Source of the DNA: an uncultured Christensenella sp. | GTDB taxonomy: Bacteria > Bacillota > Clostridia > Christensenellales > Borkfalkiaceae | Length of the DNA: 64,000 bases | Direction: 5' to 3' | Assembly (NCBI GenBank): GCA_910578145.1 | Contig: CAJTPJ010000007.1 | Coordinates: 9,086-73,085 of the forward strand | Shown here: piece by piece, positions 32,071 to 39,638 of the stretch | Numbering within the stretch: the first letter of the stretch is position 1 | Layout: every line of letters begins with the position of its first letter | The notes under the pieces: model-generated | Databases searched by the model: none | The model's input: the letters and a program-made list of their open reading frames with translations, nothing else | Told to the model about the DNA's origin: nothing | Translations under genes and position numbers: made by a program

Positions 32071-33421
32071 TTTGCGCCTTCTTTTCTTCGGCTTGATTCA
32101 TCCATTCGATAAAGGCTTGCGAAAAATCTATATCCTTTATCGCGCCATAACGGTCAAGGAAGTAATTTTTCATATAGTCGGCGTTATTTCTACCCTCCGT
32201 TCCGTAGGTTTTAAAATCCGAAAGCGAGTAAAGACTGCTTGCCCCCGTTTCTTCGTCGCGCTCCACAAACTTTATTTCATCGCGACGATATAAATTTTTA
32301 TCAAGAAAAATGGGGTTGTGAGTGTTAAAAATAAGCTGGGCGTTATTTCTATTTATCTCGTCATTGTGGAAAATATTTATTATATTCATAAGCGCCATAG
32401 GATGAAGCGACGCGTCGAATTCATCCACAACCAATGTACCGCCGCTAAGTATCGCAGCTATAACCAACGGAAACTCGTTTATGAAGCGCACCGTTCCGTA
32501 AGACTCGAACAGCCTCGCGGGGATAGTTACCATATCTTCGCCATTTTTAAACACCGATGAAAGCACGGGGCGCTTCCCGTCCGGATAAACAAAACCTATC
32601 GAGTTTGAAGATATTCCGAAAATTTTTGCCGCTTTATCTATTCTGTCGTCGATATACGCGTGGTCCTGTTCGGAATTCGGCATTTTTTTACCGAACTGAA
32701 TGGCGTCCGCCTGATAAACAACTATAAATTTTTTGTTTATCCAGGTTAAAAACGCTTCGACAAACTTATTCGCCACTATAGTTTTAAAACCGCTTGTAAG
32801 AAAAAGTTCGGTTTTATTAAGGCTTGAAAGAGAAATTGCACACAAGCTGTCAAAATTTTCAACGACTTTATCGTTAAGATATTGTTCCTTACCCTTAAAC
32901 CCGTCAAAACTAAGCGCCAAAGTATTTGCGCCGTCCGATTTACCGCGCAAAAAAACTTGCAAACCGTTCACACACAACGATTCTTCAAGTATATCCCTTT
33001 CGTAATCCAAACTTGCAAATTTACCCAAAGCAACCGTAAAAGAGTATTCTATCAACATATCTTCGGTTATAAATTTTATAAAAAACGACGTTGGATTGTT
33101 TTCGTCACCCGAAATAAAAGGGATTAGGTCAAGATATACCGACGGGGGATTTATGCGCGTAACCGAACTTTCGTCAGGATTTAAAACGTTGCCCCTTTGC
33201 AATATTTTTTTCAACGTATCCATCGCGCTTATTATATTCGATTTGCCCGCGGCATTAGGTCCGTAAACCACGGAAGAGCACAGGGCTTTGTATTCGCGCC
33301 CGCCTGCATTCTTTTTTAAAACGCTGTAACTCAAATCTTTCTGCTTTGCCGCAGGAATCATACTGAAAACAAATTCGTCCTTGAACGAACGGTAATTTTT
33401 AGCTCTAAATTCCAATAACAT
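32063..33421 (-). CDS. RloA-like AAA ATPase (AbiL-like module)
   Basis: 452 residues. The start LLEFRAKNYRSFKDEFVFSM and Walker A GPNAAGKS (54-61) mark an ABC/OLD-type ATPase of the AAA15/21 group. The signature region lies near 320-345 (ILSGGTLVVDEFDASLHP, Walker B), then a switch His (FNTHNPIFL). RloA-like ATPases act as sensors in phage-defence modules with RloB. The pair sits alone with its own promoter between uraA and glf, an insertion in otherwise housekeeping DNA. AGGAG precedes ATG. Confidence 0.88.
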   Translation of the reverse strand: MLLEFRAKNYRSFKDEFVFSMIPAAKQKDLSYSVLKKNAGGREYKALCSSVVYGPNAAGKSNIISAMDTLKKILQRGNVLNPDESSVTRINPPSVYLDLIPFISGDENNPTSFFIKFITEDMLIEYSFTVALGKFASLDYERDILEESLCVNGLQVFLRGKSDGANTLALSFDGFKGKEQYLNDKVVENFDSLCAISLSSLNKTELFLTSGFKTIVANKFVEAFLTWINKKFIVVYQADAIQFGKKMPNSEQDHAYIDDRIDKAAKIFGISSNSIGFVYPDGKRPVLSSVFKNGEDMVTIPARLFESYGTVRFINEFPLVIAAILSGGTLVVDEFDASLHPMALMNIINIFHNDEINRNNAQLIFNTHNPIFLDKNLYRRDEIKFVERDEETGASSLYSLSDFKTYGTEGRNNADYMKNYFLDRYGAIKDIDFSQAFIEWMNQAEEKKAQNG

Positions 33422-33441
33422 TTTGTTTTCTCCTGTTAACC

Positions 33442-33470
33442 ATTATACAATTAATATACCCCAAAGTCAA
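33442..33470 (-). promoter_or_regulatory. promoter of the RloA/RloB operon
   Basis: TTGACT (33465-33470), 17 bases, TATAAT (33442-33447) on the minus strand; start site about 33435, leader about 14 bases with AGGAG. Confidence 0.85.
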
Positions 33471-33482
33471 CGCCCGCAAAAC

Positions 33483-33509
33483 ACATTTTGCAAAAATTTT
33501 GCAAAATGT
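33483..33509. promoter_or_regulatory. 27-bp perfect palindrome upstream of the RloA/RloB promoter
   Basis: Arms of 13 bp (ACATTTTGCAAAA and its complement) around one central base. Its centre (33496) lies about 61 bases upstream of the predicted start site, a usual distance for an activator site. It may be an operator or just an AT-rich hairpin. Confidence 0.55.
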
Positions 33510-33521
33510 AACGAAAGCAAT

Positions 33522-33547
33522 AAAAAAGGGCGGAGAAAACTCCGTCC
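33522..33547 (-). terminator. glf terminator
   Basis: GGACGGAG/CTCCGCCC stem with one mismatch (33540-33547, 33528-33535), four-base loop, then T6 on the minus strand, nine bases after the glf stop. Confidence 0.8.
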
Positions 33548-33556
33548 TAAAGGGAA

Positions 33557-34648
33557 TTAAAGCGTCCTTTCCGCAAGATTTAGCGCGGAAAGAATTATTT
33601 TATCCATATCGTAATATTTATAGTCCGCAAGTCTGCCGCCAAGCAAGTAACCCTCTTTTTCCGCAAGCGCGCGGTACTCTTCCGCAAGCGCGTTGTTTTT
33701 ATCGTTATTTACGGGATAGTACGGCTCGTCGCCGGGGCGCCAGGTCTTGGGATATTCTTCGGTTATCACCGTTTTGGGCTGTTTGCCAAACTCGAAATGC
33801 TTGTGCTCGATAATGCGCGTATAAGGCTTGTCGTGCGACGTGTAATTTACCACCGCGTTGCCCTGATAGTTGTCGCAATCCACAACTTTGGTTTTAAATT
33901 CAAGCGTCCTGTACTCTAACTTGCCCAACGAATACCCAAATAATTCGTCAAGCGCGCCCGTATACAAAACCTTGTCCGCCAAAGCGTCGAAACGCGCCTT
34001 ATTTGCCACATATTCGGCACCCAATTTAATATCCGAGCCTTCAAGAAGTTTTTCTATAAGCTGCGTGTAACCGCCCTCGGGTATGCCCTGATAGCGGTCG
34101 GAAAAGTAATTATTGTCGTAAGTGAATCTTACGGGGAGGCGTTTAATAATAAACGAAGGCAATTCCTTACAATCCCTGCCCCACTGTTTTTCGGTATACT
34201 CCTTAACGAGCTTGAAATAAATGTCCTTGCCGACCATACTTATTGCCTGCTCTTCAAGGTTTTGGGGCGCGGATATGCCCGAGTTTTGCACCTGCTCGTC
34301 TATTTTTGCACGCGCTTCATCCGGCGTAGTAACCCCCCACATTTTTGAAAAGGTATTCATATTGAAAGGCAAGTTGTAAATTTCGCCGTGGAAATTAGCA
34401 ATGGGCGAATTTACGAAATTATTGAACGAAACGAAAGAATTTACGTAATCCCACACCCGTTTGTCGCTGGTATGGAAAATGTGCGCGCCGTACTTGTGCA
34501 CGGTGATATCTTCCACCTTTTCGGTGTAAATATTTCCGCCTATATGGTTTCGTTTATCTATTACAAGGCACTTTTTGCCTTTTTTAGTAGCTTCGTGCGC
34601 GAATACAGCGCCGAACAGCCCTGCGCCCACGATAAGATAGTCGTACAT
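33557..34648 (-). CDS. glf: UDP-galactopyranose mutase
   Basis: 363 residues. FAD dinucleotide fold at the N-terminus (YDYLIVGAGLFGAVFAHEA), NHIGGNIYTE, HKYGAHIFHTSDKRVW with the substrate-binding His/Arg, KEYTEKQWGRD, and a C-terminal GRLADYKYYDMD. It isomerises UDP-galactopyranose to UDP-galactofuranose for cell-surface polysaccharide. It follows a ROK kinase and a family 2 glycosyltransferase (11-base and 3-base spacings), forming a small surface-sugar operon. Confidence 0.96.
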   Translation of the reverse strand: MYDYLIVGAGLFGAVFAHEATKKGKKCLVIDKRNHIGGNIYTEKVEDITVHKYGAHIFHTSDKRVWDYVNSFVSFNNFVNSPIANFHGEIYNLPFNMNTFSKMWGVTTPDEARAKIDEQVQNSGISAPQNLEEQAISMVGKDIYFKLVKEYTEKQWGRDCKELPSFIIKRLPVRFTYDNNYFSDRYQGIPEGGYTQLIEKLLEGSDIKLGAEYVANKARFDALADKVLYTGALDELFGYSLGKLEYRTLEFKTKVVDCDNYQGNAVVNYTSHDKPYTRIIEHKHFEFGKQPKTVITEEYPKTWRPGDEPYYPVNNDKNNALAEEYRALAEKEGYLLGGRLADYKYYDMDKIILSALNLAERTL

Positions 34649-34659
34649 AATTTATTCCT

Positions 34660-35622
34660 TTACATAAACAGTGCAGCCGCGCCGAACGCCCCCGCCTTGG
34701 AACCGAGAGCGGCTTTTACTATTTTTACGGGCGCAAACGTCGTACCCGCAAACATTTCGCCGTTAACCAGCTTTTGGACGGGCACGGTAAGCCGTTCGCC
34801 CTGCTCGCTTACTCCGCCGCCAAGCATAACCACCTGCGGGCGGAAAATATTTATTATATCCGTTATGCCGCAAGCAAGATGCTTAACGTATGTATCTACT
34901 ACTTTTTTCGCCGTTTCGTCGCTTTCCGCATACTCGAACGGCGTTCTTCCCGAAACCGTTTCGGGGGTGTACGCTTGCCACATAGCGCTGGATTTGTCCG
35001 CTTCCATCGCCGCGCGCGTCTGCTCCATAAGCGCCCGCGCCGAAGCGTACCGCTCGAAACAGCCCCGTCTGCCGCAAGTGCACTGCAAACCGTCTTCCAC
35101 TATTACCGTGTGCCCTATTTCGGCGCCCGCAGATTTGCCGCCTTCGAACAACTTGCCGTCTATTACTATTCCGCCGCCTACGCCCGTACCCAGCGTTACC
35201 AGCACGCTGTCGGTATACTTTTTACCCGCGCCGAATTTAGCTTCGCCCAAAGCCGCTGCGTTAGCGTCGTTAGTTAACTTAACGGGTAAACCTACCTTAT
35301 CCGAAACGCCTTTGGCAAGCGGATAATACTCTAAATTGAGATTGCCCGCAAACACAACCATACCGTTTTTGCTGTCTATAAGCCCGGGACAACCTATACC
35401 CACGCCCGAAACTTCGCGCTTTAACACGCCAGCCGCCGAAATCATACGGTTTATAAGGTTGACGATGTTGCCAAGCATAGCCTCCGCGCTTTTATCCGCG
35501 TCCGTGGGCACGCAATCTTCAACTATAATTTCGCCTGAATTGTTGATGATAATGCCCTTGATAGTCATACCGCCGATATCCACGCCGATAAACTTTTTAA
35601 CCACGTTTTTCAAATCGTTCAT
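34660..35622 (-). CDS. ROK-family sugar kinase (glucokinase-like)
   Basis: 320 residues. GVDIGGMTIKG phosphate motif 1, GIGCPGLID, TNDANAAALGE with catalytic Asp, TLGTGVGGGIVIDG, and the zinc-binding ROK signature EIGHTVIVEDGLQCTCGRRGCFE with CxCGxxGC. Probably phosphorylates glucose to glucose-6-phosphate; other hexoses such as N-acetylmannosamine cannot be excluded. Located between GT2 and glf in the same operon. Confidence 0.9.
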   Translation of the reverse strand: MNDLKNVVKKFIGVDIGGMTIKGIIINNSGEIIVEDCVPTDADKSAEAMLGNIVNLINRMISAAGVLKREVSGVGIGCPGLIDSKNGMVVFAGNLNLEYYPLAKGVSDKVGLPVKLTNDANAAALGEAKFGAGKKYTDSVLVTLGTGVGGGIVIDGKLFEGGKSAGAEIGHTVIVEDGLQCTCGRRGCFERYASARALMEQTRAAMEADKSSAMWQAYTPETVSGRTPFEYAESDETAKKVVDTYVKHLACGITDIINIFRPQVVMLGGGVSEQGERLTVPVQKLVNGEMFAGTTFAPVKIVKAALGSKAGAFGAAALFM

Positions 35623-35625
35623 AAC

Positions 35626-36651
35626 TCAACCCAGCTTTATTTTTTTGCACAGTATAAAGTAACCCTTAGTCATAACCCACCCGCGGAAACGCCAAGGCAG
35701 ATAATTTAAAGCGGTTGCATACGAACCGTGCCTTAATTTTTTATAAAGTTTTATATCGCGCTCTTTAATATGCTTCCACATTTCCGAAAGCGCTTTTTTG
35801 CGCGCGTCGTCACAGTCGGCACAGGTGAAGAATATCGTGTTCATCAATATTACTTCGAGATTGTGCCACATATATCTTTTAAGCCCCTTGGGCATTTTTT
35901 TAAGGTCGTTCCAGGAGTACGCGTCAACCATACAACGCATAACGCGTTGCTGCTGTTCGTAACGCTTTACAAAGTTTTTAATGTTTACCGACTGGTCTTC
36001 CCTGCCAATGAAGTAGTGGTACAAATCCACGTTTAAATAATATATGCTTTGCATAAACGGCAGGGGTTTGTATGCAAACAGGTTGTCCACGTAGAAAGTA
36101 TGTTCGGGAAGCCAGGTGTCGCTTTCAAGCAACTTTTCACGGTTGTAAGTGAGCGCGTGCATTAAAAGCATATGCGACGACTTAAATTTTTTTACCTTAT
36201 CCCACCCGATAAGCTCGTTTTCGGGCATCATTTTCTCGTACGAAGAAACGTATCTGGTGTTGTCGTGAACCTTATCGTATATAAAATTAGTAATATACAA
36301 GTCGGGAAGTTTATTTTCCGCCTTATGGATTTTTATAACGTCTAATAATTTTTTAAGCGCTTCGGAATCCAGCCAGTCGTCCGAATCCACGACTTTATAA
36401 TAAATACCCGTTGCAATTTTAAGACCGGCGTTTACGCCCGAGCCGTGCCCGCCGTTGGGCTTGTCTATAACCCTTACAATATCGGGAAATTTTTCAGCGT
36501 ACGCGTTTGCAATATCTATCGTGCCGTCTTTAGAGCCGTCGTTAACGATGATAATTTCAACGTCGTCGCCGCCCGTTAAAAGGCTGTCCACGCATTTTTC
36601 CATATACGCCTGCGAGTTGTAGCAAGGCACGGTAAAACTAATTAATTTCAT
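35626..36651 (-). CDS. family 2 glycosyltransferase
   Basis: 341 residues. GT-A fold start FTVPCYNSQAYMEKCVDSLL, VEIIIVNDGSKDGT, NGGHGSGVNAGLK and the DxD-type metal site VDSDDWLD (about 92-99). The rest is helical with YFIGREDQSVN. It transfers a sugar from a nucleotide donor to an unknown acceptor, probably a surface polymer given the neighbouring glf. GGGGAG precedes ATG. Ends three bases before the ROK gene. Confidence 0.9.
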   Translation of the reverse strand: MKLISFTVPCYNSQAYMEKCVDSLLTGGDDVEIIIVNDGSKDGTIDIANAYAEKFPDIVRVIDKPNGGHGSGVNAGLKIATGIYYKVVDSDDWLDSEALKKLLDVIKIHKAENKLPDLYITNFIYDKVHDNTRYVSSYEKMMPENELIGWDKVKKFKSSHMLLMHALTYNREKLLESDTWLPEHTFYVDNLFAYKPLPFMQSIYYLNVDLYHYFIGREDQSVNIKNFVKRYEQQQRVMRCMVDAYSWNDLKKMPKGLKRYMWHNLEVILMNTIFFTCADCDDARKKALSEMWKHIKERDIKLYKKLRHGSYATALNYLPWRFRGWVMTKGYFILCKKIKLG

Positions 36652-36926
36652 TATGCTCCCCTATTACAATCAAAATAAATATATCATATTACGGTTTGAA
36701 TGTCAATATATATTATGTCGCGAAAACGACAACCTATGCACGCGGGGATAGTTAAAACGGGGGAACGGTTACAGCCGCTCCCCCCTTTAAATTGTTTTTT
36801 TATTCTGTTTCCGCCGTGGTTTTACGCTTTGCGGAAATTATTTTATCCGCCGTCGGAAGTTCTTCACCTGTTAGCTTTTTAAGCGCAAGTTAATTGCTTT
36901 TATAAAAATACTCAACAACGCTTATG
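36652..36926. other. intergenic region with a hairpin
   Basis: Between the glycosyltransferase start and the tRNA terminator. It holds a stem GGGGGA-CGG/CCG-TCCCCC with one mismatch (36759-36784), followed on the plus strand by a T-rich stretch. A 29-codon open stretch on the minus strand (about 36,802-36,893) without start could be a gene remnant. No convincing gene. Confidence 0.4.
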
Positions 36927-36966
36927 CAAAAAAGCCCCCGCGTACGTTTTATCTGTCGCGGGGGCT
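36927..36966 (-). terminator. tRNA-Arg terminator
   Basis: AGCCCCCGCG/CGCGGGGGCT stem (36933-36942, 36957-36966), 14-base loop, then T6 on the minus strand, directly after the tRNA CCA end. Confidence 0.9.
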
Positions 36967-36968
36967 TG

Positions 36969-37044
36969 TGGTGTGTCCGTCGGGGCTCGAACCCGAACCG
37001 AAGGCGTCGGAGGCCTTAATGGTATCCAATTCCACCACGGGCAC
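36969..37044 (-). tRNA. tRNA-Arg (anticodon CCG)
   Basis: 76 bases including an encoded CCA. Acceptor GTGCCCG/CGGACAC (one C-A mismatch at the fourth pair), D-stem GTGG/CCAT, anticodon stem AAGGC/GCCTT with loop CTCCGAC (anticodon CCG, reads CGG), four-base variable loop, T-stem TCGGG/CCCGA with loop TTCGAGC. The acceptor mismatch is unusual but every other part folds well. Confidence 0.93.
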
Positions 37045-37073
37045 GAATTAATTTCTTTACTGAAAGCCGCTAA

Positions 37074-37256
37074 TTAAACGGCTGTAAACGCGTTTAACTT
37101 TTCGTCGTACGCGTAGCCTACCGCGGCAAGGCAGGCTTGCAGCTCTCGGGCGGATACGTCTTCGCTTTCGCACAAGTCCTGTAAACAATTATAAAAGTCG
37201 CGCAGTTTGGTATTTACAACCGAAAGCAAAATGAAAGGGTCGCCCGATAAATTCAT
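37074..37256 (-). CDS. DUF4250 protein
   Basis: 60 residues from ATG 37256. MNLSGDPFILLSVVNTKLRD and the closing GYAYDEKLNAF match the DUF4250 pattern. Function unknown. The start is fixed by the family start (MNLxxDPxxLLS) and because the -10 box TATAAT ends six bases before it, so the mRNA is expected to begin at the ATG. Another in-frame ATG lies two codons upstream, within the six-base gap. Divergent from mnmA. Confidence 0.8.
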   Translation of the reverse strand: MNLSGDPFILLSVVNTKLRDFYNCLQDLCESEDVSARELQACLAAVGYAYDEKLNAFTAV

Positions 37257-37262
37257 AGCCAT

Positions 37263-37313
37263 ATTATACCACAAAACAAATTATTTGCAAATATTAATCG
37301 ACCGTGTTATAAT
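37263..37313. promoter_or_regulatory. divergent promoters sharing one -35 hexamer
   Basis: The self-complementary TTGCAA (37285-37290) serves both ways. Minus strand: 16 bases to TATAAT (37263-37268), then six bases to the DUF4250 ATG. Plus strand: 17 bases to TATAAT (37308-37313) for mnmA. Polymerases could not occupy both at once. Confidence 0.75.
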
Positions 37314-37341
37314 AATAAAAATTATTTTTTACGGTAAAAAG

Positions 37342-38415
37342 ATGTCAAAAACTGTAGTTGTTGGAATGAGCGGCGGAGTGGATTCATCCGTAGCCGCGTA
37401 CGTCCTAAAAAAACAAGGCTATAACGTTATAGGCCTTTATATGATGAATTGGGAGGAAACCGATATAAACGGCGCGTGCAGCGCCGACGCGGACTTTGCC
37501 GACGTGCGCAGGGTTTGCGGCGCGCTGGATATCCCCTATTACAGCGTTAACTTCGCACGACAATACCTCGACCGCGTGTTTTCGCACTTTCTTGCCGAGT
37601 ACAAAGCGGGCAGAACGCCCAACCCCGACGTTTTGTGCAACCGTGAAATAAAATTCGGACCTTTCCGCGAATACGCAATGAGTTTGGGCGCGGATTTCAT
37701 TGCCACGGGGCACTACTGCGGAATAGAGCGTTCGGGCGGCGTAACCCGCCTTAAAAAAGCCGCCGACGCCAACAAGGACCAAACGTATTTTTTAAATCAG
37801 GTACGGGAATATCAGCTGACTAACGCACTTTTCCCGCTTGCGGATATGCCCAAACCCGAAGTGCGGGAAATTGCTTTGCGCGAGGGGCTTGCCACTGCAA
37901 GAAAAAAGGATTCTACGGGAATTTGCTTTATCGGCGAGCGCAATTTTAAAAAATTTTTGCAAACGTATTTACCCGCGCAACCGGGCAAAATAGTTACGCT
38001 GGACGGAGAAACCGTGGGCGAACATTGCGGACTTATGTACTACACTTTGGGACAACGCAAAGGGCTTGAGTTGGGCGGCAAAAAAGGCGAAGAAGGGCGT
38101 TGGTTCGTGGTTGAAAAGGATTTAAAAAACAACGTTTTGCGCGTTTCCCACGGCGACGAAACCCCGCTTTTCTCTAAGGCGTGCAAGGTTTCAAACCTAA
38201 ATTGGATAGGATATATGCCCGAACGACGGGTAATTTGCGGTGCAAAGTTCCGCTACCGCCAACCCGAACAGCAAGTTGAAGTAACGGTGGACGGCAACTG
38301 CGCCACGGTTGAATTTGCACAGCCGCAACGCGCCGTAACCGAAGGGCAGTACGCGGTGTTTTACGACGAAAACTACTGCTTGGGCGGCGGCGTTATAGAA
38401 GAGGTTTATAAATAA
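37342..38415 (+). CDS. mnmA: tRNA 2-thiouridylase MnmA
   Basis: 357 residues from ATG 37342; longer forms run through the promoter. GMSGGVDSSVAA P-loop (PP-loop ATPase), NPDVLCNREIKFGPF with catalytic Cys, KDQTYFL, DSTGICFIGERNFKKF with the second Cys, and a C-terminal beta-barrel. It thiolates U34 of tRNA Lys, Glu and Gln using sulfur from a cysteine desulfurase. Own promoter, leader about 22 bases with weak Shine-Dalgarno, strong terminator after it. Confidence 0.96.
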   Translation: MSKTVVVGMSGGVDSSVAAYVLKKQGYNVIGLYMMNWEETDINGACSADADFADVRRVCGALDIPYYSVNFARQYLDRVFSHFLAEYKAGRTPNPDVLCNREIKFGPFREYAMSLGADFIATGHYCGIERSGGVTRLKKAADANKDQTYFLNQVREYQLTNALFPLADMPKPEVREIALREGLATARKKDSTGICFIGERNFKKFLQTYLPAQPGKIVTLDGETVGEHCGLMYYTLGQRKGLELGGKKGEEGRWFVVEKDLKNNVLRVSHGDETPLFSKACKVSNLNWIGYMPERRVICGAKFRYRQPEQQVEVTVDGNCATVEFAQPQRAVTEGQYAVFYDENYCLGGGVIEEVYK

Positions 38416-38440
38416 ACGGCAACGCAACTTAATACAAAGC

Positions 38441-38474
38441 AAAACGCGCGGGATATCTATCCGGCGCGTTTTTA
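38441..38474. terminator. bidirectional terminator, mnmA / XRE
   Basis: ACGCGCGGGATA and TATCCGGCGCGT pair with one mismatch (38444-38455, 38458-38469) around TC; T5 on plus, T4 on minus. Core GGATATCTATCC also occurs in the terminator at 39605. Confidence 0.85.
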
Positions 38475-38795
38475 ATATTCTCTGTCCAGCCACAGCTCTA
38501 CGTACTCCGAAACCCTGCTTTTTCCCGTCTTGCCCAACTTCCTGAAATCAGCTACTAGCCCCGCCTCGTCCGCAGAAAGCGCCGCAACCGCTTTTAACGG
38601 CATTTCCCGCTCTCCCCTGCCCAAAAGATAGTCCACGCTTACCCCGTAATAGTCGGCAAACTTCAAAAGCCACTCGTACGGAGCCTGCCTTATTTCGTTT
38701 TCGTAATTAGCCAAAGTGCCCGCGTTGATATTTAAATCGAGGGCAACTTTACTGCGTTTAAATCCGCATTCTTTGCGCAATTCCAATAATCTCAT
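38472..38795 (-). CDS. XRE-family regulator
   Basis: 107 residues. HTH at the very N-terminus (LRKECGFKRSKVALDLNINA, then GTLANYENEIRQAPYEWLLKFADYYGVSVDYLLG) and a helical C-terminal half. It is divergent from the TM2-domain gene with 146 bases holding an 18-bp inverted repeat. -10 TATAAT is ten bases before ATG, so its leader is only about four bases. Probably controls itself and the TM2-DUF2752 pair. Confidence 0.88.
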   Translation of the reverse strand: MRLLELRKECGFKRSKVALDLNINAGTLANYENEIRQAPYEWLLKFADYYGVSVDYLLGRGEREMPLKAVAALSADEAGLVADFRKLGKTGKSRVSEYVELWLDREY

Positions 38796-38803
38796 AATCG
38801 TGC

Positions 38804-38928
38804 TAATTATACAAAACGTGCGCTTTTAATACATAATTTTCACCAAAACGGTTGACTTTTTCAACATTTTAACTTAAAATAGTACAAAATGAGCGATTTT
38901 TAGACAAAATTGCACGTTTTGAATAATT
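38804..38928. promoter_or_regulatory. divergent promoter region with long inverted repeat
   Basis: CAAAACGTGC (38812-38821) and GCACGTTTTG (38912-38921) are perfect inverted copies; with flanking TAATTAT the match covers 17 of 18. Between them is the plus-strand promoter TTGACT (38852-38857), 17 bases, TAAAAT (38875-38880). Two ACAAAATnnGC partial copies also lie inside. A DNA-looping or paired operator site for the XRE protein is likely. Confidence 0.6.
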
Positions 38929-38941
38929 ATGAGGTGAAAAT

Positions 38942-39280
38942 ATGAAAGAAGAAAGTGTAAGACAAATTATCGCGCTTGTAAGCGATAAACTGCCTGAAGA
39001 CAAAGTTATGGTTTTGAAAAACAGACTTGCCGAGCAGGCTGACGAAAAGTATGACGAAATTATGTGCGCAAATTTATACAACCCTACGCATATACTTTTG
39101 TTTTCGATTTTCCTCGGCGGATTCGGTATCGACCGCTTTATGATAGGCGACACGGGTATAGGCATCGGCAAACTGCTTTTGGGCTGGGCTACTTGCGGAA
39201 TTTGGCCGCTTATCGATATTTTTATCAGCTATAAAAAAGCAAAAGAAAAGAACTTTAACAAACTTATGATGTTGCTTTGA
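38942..39280 (+). CDS. TM2-domain membrane protein
   Basis: 112 residues. The first 45 residues are soluble and helical. Then a TM2 domain: LLFSIFLGGFGIDRFMIGDT, LGWATCGIWPLIDIF, with the DRF motif between two membrane helices. TM2 proteins are small membrane proteins of unclear function. GAGGTGAAAAT precedes ATG. The stop overlaps the TTG start of the DUF2752 gene. Confidence 0.88.
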   Translation: MKEESVRQIIALVSDKLPEDKVMVLKNRLAEQADEKYDEIMCANLYNPTHILLFSIFLGGFGIDRFMIGDTGIGIGKLLLGWATCGIWPLIDIFISYKKAKEKNFNKLMMLL

Positions 39281-39603
39281 AAATAAAAACTTTACTATTA
39301 CACCTATTGTACCTTGCGGTTATAGCCGTTTACGCGTTTTTGATTGGTTGCCCCGTAAAAAGGTTTTTCGGAATCGACTGTCCGTTTTGCGGAATGACCC
39401 GAGCGCACGTCGCGCTTTTCTGCGGAGATTTGAATAGCGCTATCGGCTACCACGAATTGTTTTATTTAGGTATTCCCACTATGCTGGGCGTTGCGCATTT
39501 GCGCGTGCTAAAAAAGAAACGTGCCGTATTTATTGCGGTTACAACGTTTTGTTCGCTAAGCGCGGTTGCGTTTATCGTAAGGTATATATTAATTTTAATA
39601 TAA
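39277..39603 (+). CDS. DUF2752 membrane protein
   Basis: 108 residues with TTG start overlapping the TM2 stop (TTGA). The segment FFGIDCPFCGMTRAHVALFC is the DUF2752 signature (CPxCGxTRA), with three hydrophobic helices. TM2 and DUF2752 genes are common neighbours (recalled). Function unknown. Confidence 0.88.
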   Translation: MKIKTLLLHLLYLAVIAVYAFLIGCPVKRFFGIDCPFCGMTRAHVALFCGDLNSAIGYHELFYLGIPTMLGVAHLRVLKKKRAVFIAVTTFCSLSAVAFIVRYILILI

Positions 39604-39604
39604 T

Positions 39605-39635
39605 AAAACAGGCGGATATCTATCCGCCTGTTTTT
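39605..39635. terminator. terminator after DUF2752
   Basis: AACAGGCGGATA/TATCCGCCTGTT, a perfect 12-bp stem with a TC loop, T5 on plus, A run on the other side for the converging pyridoxamine kinase gene. Confidence 0.9.
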
Positions 39636-39638
39636 ACT

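Noticed and set aside
36802..36897. Minus-strand 29-codon open stretch (LALKKLTGEELPTADKII...)
   Set aside because: No start codon, stop just upstream, follows a terminator; perhaps a remnant, not a gene.
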